Of a stretch of DNA of 63,954 bases, positions 44,989-55,400 are shown one piece after another. The stretch lies in NCBI GenBank assembly GCA_937892925.1, contig CALBHX010000031.1, positions 1 to 63,954 of the forward strand. The letters are read 5' to 3'. The notes beneath the pieces were generated by a model. The model saw only the letters and a program-made list of their open reading frames with translations. It did no database searches and was not told the origin of the DNA. The number at the start of each line of letters is the position of its first letter. Within the stretch, counting starts at the first letter, position 1. Source of the DNA: an uncultured Lentisphaeraceae bacterium (lineage in GTDB: Bacteria > Verrucomicrobiota > Kiritimatiellia > RFP12 > DVOR01). The translations under genes were made by a program, and so were the position numbers.

Positions 44989-45966
44989 ATGGTCAAAGGC
45001 CTTTCACTCCTCTCCGGCGGACTTGACTCCATGCTTGCCATCTGCGTCTTGCGCGATCAAGGCATCCAAATGGAAGCCGTCGTCTTCAAAAGCCCCTTTT
45101 TCGGCACTGCTTCCGCCCAAAAAGCCGCACAGGCGCTCAACGTACCTCTGCACATCATCGACTTCTCAGACGAGATTCTCCGTCTGGTGCGTAAGCCGCC
45201 CCATGGCTTCGGCGGCGCCATGAACCCCTGTATCGATTGCCATGCAGCCATGATACGCCGCGCAGGCGACTTCATGCGGGAACAAGGCTACGACTTCGTC
45301 TCTACCGGAGAGGTGCTTAACCAACGCCCCATGTCTCAAAACCGCCGGAGCCTCGAAACCGTTGCCGCAGATTCCGGCCTTGAAGGCCTCCTGCTTCGAC
45401 CCCTCTCCGCCCAGCTGCTCTCCCCAACCACCCCCGAAACCGACGGCCGGGTGGATCGCTCACGCCTTCTCGCTCTCCAAGGCCGCCAGCGACAGCCCCA
45501 AATGGAACTCGCCGCCCGTTTCGGCATCCGCGAATATCCTTCCCCTGCCGGGGGCTGCCTCCTCACCGAAAAAGGATTCTGCCGAAAGCTGCGCGATCTC
45601 TATGATCACACCGAAGGCATTCCCCCCGTGCGGGATGTTGAACTTCTGCGCTTTGCCCGGCAATTCCGCCTCCCCGATGGCGGACGCATTATCGTTGGCC
45701 GCAACCGTACCGACAATGCCGCACTTAAAGCTCTCGCCGATGAAGGGCGCACGCTCCTGTATCCTGTCAATATCCCCGGCCCAACCATCGCCGTTCTCGG
45801 CGAAATCAATGAAGCAGACCTATTTCGTGCCGCCGGTATCGCCGCAGGTTATGGCGACAGCGGCACACGGACCGATATTACCGTTCGCGTCATCACCCCA
45901 CGTGGCACCCGTGAACTCACCGTCCGCCCACTCCCGCGCGACGTCTTCACCCCCTGGATGCTCTAA
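44989..45966 (+). CDS. PP-loop ATPase, tRNA thiolation-like (MnmA/ThiI-related)
   Basis: 325 residues, GAGG 8 nt upstream of the ATG. The N-terminal PP-loop SGGLDSMLAI binds ATP, and a CxxC (NPCIDCHAAMIRRAG) and a third Cys (PAGGCLLTEKGFCRKL) are placed as in thiouridylases. The segment FVSTGEVLNQRPMSQNRRSL is very typical of a bacterial family often annotated as tRNA (5-methylaminomethyl-2-thiouridylate) methyltransferase-like or thiamine synthesis-like proteins of unproven substrate. The C-terminal half (GGRIIVGRNRTDNAALK; then GPTIAVLGEIN) is a separate domain possibly for RNA. It is probably cytoplasmic, monocistronic and nearest to leuS. Confidence 0.82.
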   Translation: MVKGLSLLSGGLDSMLAICVLRDQGIQMEAVVFKSPFFGTASAQKAAQALNVPLHIIDFSDEILRLVRKPPHGFGGAMNPCIDCHAAMIRRAGDFMREQGYDFVSTGEVLNQRPMSQNRRSLETVAADSGLEGLLLRPLSAQLLSPTTPETDGRVDRSRLLALQGRQRQPQMELAARFGIREYPSPAGGCLLTEKGFCRKLRDLYDHTEGIPPVRDVELLRFARQFRLPDGGRIIVGRNRTDNAALKALADEGRTLLYPVNIPGPTIAVLGEINEADLFRAAGIAAGYGDSGTRTDITVRVITPRGTRELTVRPLPRDVFTPWML

Positions 45967-46423
45967 CCCACCCCCGCCGTAAAATCCCTCCAACGCCCCG
46001 TGCCCTTGAACGCCTCGAACCGAAGCGCTCACGAGGGCGTTACCCGCACAAATAAGAGCGGTAAGTAAAGCCCGCAATCGAATTGATTGTCCGTCTCATG
46101 AAACCCTGTATGAACGCACGAAAAGGCATAGGTCAAACAGACTGGACTATCTCATGGGGTCTCTCCGCGTGTCATACCCCCTCTCTCAGTTTGTAAGCGC
46201 CTGCACCAACCCATCAACTTGCCCCGTTCAAGTCAAGCCCATCCCCTTCTCTCATCACCACCCTATTTTCTCGAATGGCCCTCCTTTTCCGCTCTTGATA
46301 ACCTTGTCTGGAAAGGGGAAATCATGCCCCCTTTGGCTGAAGCCGAGCCTCTGGAACCAGCGCCGCAATCATGGGCGGACACGAACATCGAAATAAACGG
46401 TTTTTACTGCCCGGCCTTCATTA
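45967..46423. other. Intergenic region between convergent genes
   Basis: 457 bp between the PP-loop gene and the terminator of the giant gene. The open frames here have no SD or recognisable domain. Nothing else is supported. Confidence 0.4.
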
Positions 46424-46466
46424 AAACACGAACCGGCAGGATACAGACTTCTGCCGGTTCGTGTTT
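46424..46466 (-). terminator. Terminator of the giant-protein transcription unit
   Basis: A perfect 16 bp stem (46424-46439 with 46451-46466) with an 11 nt loop, followed on the minus strand by a TTTTAATG tract, lies 23 nt past the giant gene's stop. Confidence 0.88.
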
Positions 46467-46488
46467 GCCGCCATGCGCTTCGTTCGCG

Positions 46489-49400
46489 TTATGGAGTGGT
46501 CGCCTCCGCCTGCGCGGCAGAGAGAAGCACCGCCTTGAAGAACTTGCAGTCCGTCCGCACCACCAGATAACGCTCTCCATTCAGATCTTCCGGATAGAGG
46601 CGGCGCAAATAACGCCACTCACCCTTCAGATCCGTCTTGCCCAGAAGAATGAGTGCGCCATCGCCCTTCAATTCGCCAATCGGCGTTTCACCCTGTTTAA
46701 GCGAAACAGCCAACGCGGGGAGACGATCGCCCTCGGGTTCCTCCTGCAAGCCGATAGAGGTAATCGTAAGTGCCACATCCTGCGCAGAAACCTTAGCCGA
46801 AGAGAGTCCCAGCCAATACTTCTCAGACGCCGTTACGCCATCAGCAGCAGTCTGCGCCAGAATAGCCTCCGGATCCGCCTTCAACAGCCAAGCAAGGAAG
46901 TCGTCATCCTGCGACGTGAGTGCGCCGGAGGCAGCCAGCCGGGCAGCGGCATCCGTATACACGAAGGTTAGCGCATAATCCGTGTCGCCCACAAGCTCGC
47001 CGGCATCAATCACCACCGAGGGCGTCTGGCGGAGCGTCAGGCCATCGTCTGCAACGGCATAGGTTGTAGCCTGCGCAGTCGAAGGCAATGCCATGGATTG
47101 TCCATTCTTGGAGACCCCGGCCAGGCGGAACCACTCGGTATTCCATCCCGAGAGCTCAAGCGTATAGGCCGTGCCCGTAAGATAAGACGCAGTGAGGGAA
47201 CGCCCGGAAAGGCGTTCAAACCCATCCGCCCGCGTCAGCAACAGCTGCCCATCCCCGCCAACCACTTGCGCAGAAAGCATCGCAAAGGTGGTAAGGTCGG
47301 GCGTATAATCCAGCTTGGGCTGCGTGAAGGTATAAGAGCCTTGCGACCAAACGTTCGCGCCGGGGAAGGTGTTATAGGCCGTATTGGAAAGATCCACAAT
47401 CCAGCCAATATCCTTTGTGCCGGAGGCGGTGCTCTGCCATTCGCAAAGCTGAGCAGAAGCAATCTCGCTTCCGGCCTGAGGCAGCGGAATAGCGGTTATA
47501 CCGCGCACCGTTCCAGCTGCGGCGCGGTTGGCATTCTCGGAATCAATCGCAAGCTGAACACGTGTTATGGTGTCGGAAGCGATAAGGCCATCCGTGCTGT
47601 TATAGAAGATGACTTCATCGGCCACAACGCCGTTGTTGCGAACCAGGGCGATCGCGTAAACCACGCCGCCGGCATACGTCTCACTCTTGCGGAGGGTTTC
47701 CTCCAGGCCTTTATCAAAGAGCTCTTCATCCAGCTTCAGCCAAGTAAAGGAGCCGACGGTATCTGCGGAGTACGCTCCGTTGTTATCCAAACTTCCAGCC
47801 GCTTCGGCCGTGAAACCCTTGGAGACATCGGTCGTGGCGCAATAGTAGTCGAGGTCATAATAATTCGGGTTGGCGCCGGGAGCGGTCGTATCATAATCCG
47901 GTTTGAAACGGCGGTACGGCACCCAGCTCTTGAGCTCAACTTCACGGTGAACGCTCCACGTCAACGGGGTTTCTTTGGAGGCTCCATAGAGCGGCATTGG
48001 CGCATATTTCATGACCAACTTCCACCCGTCAAGCGTCCGCGTCGGGATATAGAGCCCATCGGTTCGCCCAGTTTCGAGCGGGGAAGCATACATGGCCAGC
48101 TCAACGGCTGAGGCAATGCTGCCGCTGCCTTGAATGGCCGTAGCAAACGGTCGCACTTCATTGAGCCACACACCGCCCTGTTCAATGGCATACACCCAAG
48201 CGAACGGCGAGATGCCTGCATCTTCAGCGGAGGTAACGCGGTTGACGTTAGAGGTCGCGTCTGGCGTATACCACGGGCAGTAGGCAGAGAAGGCATCCGA
48301 CGTAAAGTTGGCCAAGGCTTGGCAGTCGTAGACGAGATCTGTCTGCGTATTGGCAATCACCAACGCAAAGCGAAGAATTGCGCCATCCGCCCAAAGCGTC
48401 TCATCGGTCATGTCAATAGCCGTCTCATAGGGCAGAAGGGCGGCATCCTCGTTTGAGAGGCCAATTCCGGCAGCAAGCGCAGCAGTCAGTTCATCCGCAC
48501 GCATGGTGCTGAAGGCCAGAAGCGTATCGGACGCACGCGGCTGCGCATCCGGATCCGAACCCAGCGTACGGTCTTCGGCACAATATCCACGATACGTCAG
48601 CGGAATAATTCCCGCAGCGGAATAGAACCCGGTGGAGGCCTGCGCCGTATCCTGAAGCTCCTTGCGCAATTTGCTCAGCGAGATGGTAGTGCGGTCGCCA
48701 ATCGAGGGCGTGCCGCCCAGCCACTGCGGCAGAGCCCAGCGGCGCATAAAGTCGGATCTGCTGGCGCTGCCGGCAGGCAGGGAAACATCAAAGAGATTTG
48801 CCGGCACCTTCGCCTTCGGGATCAACGTCCACACCAGGAAGGGGCGAACCGTGCGGTTTTCTTCAAAGACATCGCGCACGGCTTCAACGGAAGTGCCCAG
48901 CGCACCGCCCACCAAGCCGAGCTCAGGATTGATCACTGCCGACATCCCCAGACTATCGCCCGTTACCGGCTGATGAAGCCAGCCATGGACGTTCTGATGA
49001 TCACCATCCACATTCCCATCGGCATCCGACCAGATCGGCTTAGCCACCGTGTCTCCGCCCTTGGCAGCATCGGGCGAACCATCAGCTGCGCAGGCATAGA
49101 GCGTCTGCGAGACTAGCCATGCACCCGTCATCACATCGCCCTGACCGAAGGTCATCTGGATGCTATTCTGGGCAGAAGCCGGTTCGTCCACAAACACCAG
49201 CGTGATCACGAAACCATCCTGCTCACCAAAGGTTACCACCTCGGAGTCGGAAGGATCGGAGGCAATATAATCGGCATTAAAGCGGATTACGCCCGAGGGC
49301 TCCACTTGCGTCAGCCCGTTTTCATCCACATAAGAAGAATATTCCACCGTGGCACGATAAACCCCATTGCGGTCGGCCGTGCCCATCCGGAGCCAATCCT

Positions 49401-52400
49401 GCACAGGCGCAGAAGGATTCGTTGCCTGCGCCGCCTTCAGCCGAGTTACTTCAGCGGCCACATCCTCGGCCGTCAGCAGACGGTTTGCCCCAATGAGCAT
49501 CACGTGCCCTATGAGCTCTGGCGGAAGCTCCAGCATCTCAAACCGATACGTGGAGCGCGGGCGGAAGGAAAGCGCCACGGTTTTTCCAGTTTCAGGCGCA
49601 TATACCCAGTCCGCCCCGCCCAACGTCAACGTTACAGCGCCCTCTGTGCTGGCCACACCGGAAACCGCATCGGCATCAAAGTAGCCCGGGAGTTTCTGAT
49701 ACCCGCACAACACGCCGCCATAAACGGAGTTGCGCAGCGCAGACGTTACGGTAACCTGATTCCATTCCGGCTTCGTGTCCGGGGAGATTCCCTCATTAGC
49801 GCCGTTCTTCGTTTCGGCGGCAAACGACCACTCGGTGCGGTCTGCCACTGCGGAAGAAATCCGGCGGAACCCATCATCGTCATAGATGGTGCGCCCAACC
49901 AGCTGCACCGAACCATTCACACCCGATGCGTCCGTCTTACCGGCCACAACGAACGTGTTGACCACATCCGCCAGCCACGTCCCCGCCACCGGCGGAACAG
50001 CCGTGCCGCCCGAAGCATCCACGCCTGCCCACACGCCGCCTTCAGCCGCGCCGCACGGGCGAATCAGCACATAGGCCGACGTCTCCGCCGCCGCCACCGA
50101 GGCAAAGGCTTCAATGGTGTTATAGGTGTAGGAAGACGAGTTGGAAGCCACTGGCGTCACGCCCAGAAGCGAAACTTCCGCGGCCTGAGCACCCGCCTGC
50201 GTATACCGGCGGACGCTCCAGCCGTGGTTCGTCGTCTGCGGAACATTCGGGGTGGCGTTAAGGATTCCTGCGCGCAAAACCGGCATCACCACTTCGGCAT
50301 ACGGCGCGGAACCGGACGCACCCGCAGAAAGATTCAATTCATTCAGCCAAGCGGCCTGCGGGGGCGTACTGTAAAGATAGAAGTAAGGCGCCGTATTCTC
50401 TGCCGGGCGGCCAGCATTCAAGTCGGCCAGCGGCTGATACCATGCGGGCTGCTCAAAGATGCCGGCCTTTTCGCCAGGGGCAGCCTGCGGCATCACAAAG
50501 GAAACCGTCTGATTGCCGCTGTCGGCCTGAATGGTGGTGGTGTAAACACCCCATACACAGAAAGGAATCGCCGGCTCTTTCTTGACAAAGGTGGCCGTAT
50601 CGTCCGGATTATACCCCACGGCCGCAGCATACGTATCACTCAAAATTCCAACGGCAGACGTTGCTTCGGCATGCCCTTCGGCCAGCGTTTTGAGCTCGAC
50701 ATAACGCGTCCGGCCGCGCGGGCCGAAGACGGTATTGAGCTGCTCAATCGCGGCCTCGTATTCCAAACCGGAAAGCGATGCGGTTACGGGAGCCAGCGGC
50801 GTGCCATCGGCATCTGTGGGCGTATACGTAAGCGTCAATCCAGCCCATGGCGCCTGCAAGCCCAACCAAGTATCTCCCGCTTCCTTCAAGCCCAAAGGCG
50901 AAGGATAGGTAACGATGAAGGAGGTCAGCTCCGCACCGTCTGCCGCAGCGGCATCATAATCCACCGCAAAGCCGAAGCCGCTGCCCCACCACGGCTGATA
51001 ACGGCCAGAACCGCTCAGAGATCCGCCGCAGAAGGGGGAAACCTTGGTAATGACGTCCTTAGCCGTCGCATCCGGATTCGCGGCAAACGTGCCACGGGCT
51101 TCCACATTGTAACGGTCTTCATCCGAAGCGGCGCCAGGCTTTTTGAGCACAATTTCAATGGCGAACACTTTTGCCGCCGCCGGAACTGTCAGGGTGACCC
51201 ACCCTTCGGCATCCGGTCCGGAAGCCACAACGGCGCCCGGAATCTGTGCGGCAATCTTTGCCGCCGCCGTCTCCGGGTCTCCCGTCTTGGCGTCAATCAA
51301 ACGCAATTCTACAGCAGAAACACGCTGAAACGCCAATGCCGAATACGTCAGCGTAACCTTTGGCACACTAAGCTCCAACGCCCATGTGATCGGCGTATTG
51401 CGCCCGCCCCGACGCGTTTCGGAAACGGTTGCCCCATCCGCCGCGTACAGTTCAAGCGTGTGATAGCCCAATCCGTTGCCCAGAAGCGTGGAGACCACCG
51501 TGCTCTGCGAAAGTTCACGATATTTCACCAGATACTGATCCGGATTGATCTGGCGCGGCGTTACCTGCGTATACGGAGCGGCAGCCCCCGCAGGAGGCGT
51601 CGTTGGAACAGGCTCGTTCAAGCGCGGCGTCTCGGTTGGATTCCAGCCGGCAGGCCATGTGCCGAAACAAAGCGCTGTCAAGTCCAAGGGGCCATTGGCT
51701 TCATTGGTATCGAGCGCATTCTTCCGGGTTACCCACATACCGCCCATATCCACCGTGGCCAGCGAGTTGGCATAGGCGCTCCGGGCATAATCCTGTGCGG
51801 CGGCAAACGTTGCGGCATTCTGCTTAAAGCGATTATCTGCACTCGTTCCGGCCGTCGGGAAATAGTTGGCCTTTGTCAAACGGCGTCCATGTGCCTGTAC
51901 CTGCGTTAGATTCTTTTCCTTGAGAGCAATCGCCCCAAACGCATCGGCGTGCGAGAGCCCGTAAACATCCCACCCGCCGTCCAAGAAGGTTTGATACCAC
52001 TCGGAGACAAACCCATTGGACGCATACGCCGTACGATAGCGGTCATACAGCGAATCAATGGCCTTTTGGTAAGTGTTTGTCTCATCCGCTTCAATGGCGC
52101 CTTCATTGGCCATGGAGAAGACCACGATATGCTCTGCTCCGCCGGTTGGGCGAAGCAGCAGGAGGCTGACGGCCGCACCGCCGCCCAGGTTCTCATACTC
52201 GAAGTCGCGCACGGCCACACCGCCGTTTGTCGTACTCGCCACAGCGGTCAAATCTTTAATTTTTTCGCCATCCGCCGCACCGCCCGCGCGATAGAAGACC
52301 TCACTGTCGTTAGAAAACGCCGTGTAGAAGGAGCGGTTAGACGCCGTGTCCCCTTTACGCATGGCCGGCACAGCCCCCACGTCCGGCTGCAACAGTGTGG

Positions 52401-55400
52401 TGCCGTCGGGCACAATGAACATATTGCCATCCGAGAACTCAAACGAGTTCCGCGAGGTTGCGCGCACCTGCCATCCGCCGAGATCCAGCCCGGCCGGTGC
52501 GCAGAGCTCCACGAAACTCTGCATCTTCGTTCCAGCCGCCCCGTTGTCGCGCAAATCGATTTCATTCAGGAAGACTTCACCGGGGATGCAGGAGTAAACC
52601 CAATAATACGGCGAGAAGAAGTTTGCACCCTGCCCGGCACGTGCCTGAATCTCCGCATTCAAGCCGCGCGGGAAATACCACGGGAAGTCCGTGTAGTCCG
52701 TGGGTTCAATTTGCGTTGCATACCACTGGTCGCTCTCTGCACTCTGGTAGACAGCCCACGCCGTATACTGCACCAGCGAATTGGCCGGAAGCGCGTTGAG
52801 CCCCAGCTTCGTAAGATCCCCGAAGAAGGCATACCCCGCACCGCGGTGCAGCTCCACCGTATTGGCCAAGCCGAGTGCACGCAGTTCATCCAACGAAAGG
52901 GTGCCGGAATTCGCCGGGTCAACCTTCTGCAAGGCCGCATCCAAATCGAACCATGCCGAAACCGGCCACTTATCCGTCTGCGCAGCATCCCACGCATGAA
53001 TAGGGCGCGTGGCAGAAGCAGACAACGTGTTCCCCAGCACATCGGTGTACGTATAATCCGAGCGATACGTCTTCACCAGCGAAGCGGCCTGTGTGATGTC
53101 CTGCGGGTTAAGCGTAATAAACACACGAATGGAGTCATCTTTCAACAGCTGAGCATGCCCCAACTCCACCATCGTGCGCAGCAGCGGCGCATTCGCCACC
53201 GGCTGAGAAAGCGGCGCATTCCGGTCAAACTCAGAAGCCGCATCACTCCCCGCCACATTGGAAAACGCCACCGATTCCACCCGCAGCGAGGGGCGAATCG
53301 GATCCGCAACGGAAAGACAATCCATCAACACACGGCCATGAGGCGGCGTCCGGTTCTCCGCAGCAGAGCCAAACCCATCATTGTCCACCCCATCGCCTTC
53401 CAAATACGCACGCAGCCGGATACGCCGAATGGTAGAGCAGGTAAACGGATCGGTGGTGTTGCTGTCGCCTGGCGTCCCATCGGCATTCGGCTTGGTGTAA
53501 TACGTGGTGTATTTCGACAAATCCACGTCAAAAACAGAATAGACCGTATTCGGCACCTCAACATACGTCACCGGCTTGAACACCGCTTGGTCGGCTTCCC
53601 CAGCCATCGTCGTCGCCAGAATGTAAATGCGCATCGGGGAGCTCTGCGGCTCCGTCAGCCGCGCCGCAAAGGTAACCCGCCCAACGCCATTCTCCAACAA
53701 CGGCGAATCCACCACACACGTGTCATACGTGCCATCGGTGTCCGTCCCGGAGGTTACATTATTGAACTGAAGCGCACGCGTTAGTGAGCTCTTCTCGGCG
53801 AACGTTTCCTCTTCCGGCACCACATCCGTGGCCGCACGGTCTTTCCAATACAACGCCGACACCGGCGTATCGGTGAGCTTGACGTTCCGCGCCGACCAGG
53901 AAGCCAGCGTTCCCGAGGCATTGTTCGTAACCTTCAAATCGTCAATATAAACGTAAGGATCATCTTCTTCCGCAAGATTATCCGTCACCATCACCAGCCG
54001 CAGCGTGCCCTTAGTGCCCACCAGCTCCGCACCGTCCAGCTTCGGTGTGATACTGGCCGTCGTCCACACTCCGGCAGAGTTGCGCAGCTCCAGCGGCGCC
54101 GAGACATTCCGCCAACCAGACGGCACATCATTGCCCAGGAAGTTGTTGTAATAAGATGGGTCTGCCAGGTATTGCAGCATCACATACACCGAAGGCAATT
54201 CCCCTGCATTGCCGTATTCATCCTCCGAAGGAATCCGGTAACGGAAACTGACCGTGCCGAACCCTTCCTCCGAATAAGGCATGTAAAGCGCCAGCGATGA
54301 ACCGGTATTCTTGATATCGCTCGTGGTCGTCTCCCCGGAAAGGCCGGTAGACGTATTCTGGCGCGACCGCTGCAGCAGGACGCACTGCCGCCCATTATAA
54401 TCCGCCGCCGCCACATTCAGCTGATCATCGTCTTCCGGGCGAATCCAAACGCCCACACCGGCGAACCCGTTGCTCTCCACGAAGCCGCCGTTTGTATACA
54501 GCGGCACCATGCTGTTCCCATTGCGGTTATTATCATTGCCGCACCAGGACGACACGGTAATGTTGTCAATAAAAACGTTGCATTCCTTATCCGCCGGAGC
54601 AATGATCAACGTAGCATTCGGCGCCCCCATGGTAACCGTAAAGGTCGAGCCCGTCTTATCCGTGGAAACCGTTCTCGGAGAGGTTTCCTTGCCGCCATCC
54701 GAGCGTTTTGCACGCAAGCGCACCTTGCCGGCAAGCTCCGCACTCGGCGTCCGCCGCGTAACCTGAATGCGCGCCGAGCTGGAAGAATCGGAAGCCAGTG
54801 TCCACGACAGGCCGCTGCCCGCCCAGACCGGCGGCGCAGGCTCTGAAATCGACACCTCCGCCGGTGTAATCGCCGACAACGCCGCCCCGGTAAAGTTCTG
54901 TGAAGCACCTGTGGCGCGCAGTGCCTGACGGAAGATTGGGCGGCACTCCGCCGAACCCAACGACAAAATATAACCCTGCGATGTCGAAGCCACTACATCC
55001 TTGGAGCGATATTGAATATTCAGCGACGTCGGCGTCGCCGTGCTGGCCGTGCCCACAGCCAGGCGGCCATCCGGCATCACCCACAGGCCGTAGGCATTGC
55101 CGGCCATGCTGTTGCCCAACGCAACATACTGCGCCTGAATCGCATTCCCCGACATATCCGTTATCGGCAGGCGGACAGCGTTTGCGCCGTTCCACTGATA
55201 CAACTCCGTCACCACCGAGTTTTCCGGGCGTTCCCGCTCGTCCGTGTCGTTAAAGCTGACAATCTGCGTAACGCGCAGCTCAAACTTCTTTGTACTCCGC
55301 GAGTCTTCCAGAAAGTACGACACCGAATAACCCGAAGCCGCACACGTCTCTGCCGGGCGGTTAAACTGCACACCCGCCGCCAAGCCGAACCCATTCAGCG

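Noticed and set aside
46154..46396. Possible small gene between the PP-loop gene and the giant gene
   Set aside because: No ribosome binding site and no recognisable features; overlapping frames of equal length exist on the same strand.
49306..51909. 867-codon plus-strand frame within the giant gene
   Set aside because: Antisense to the 3961-residue protein, rich in Arg/His/Ile-Arg low-complexity, no SD, no homology.
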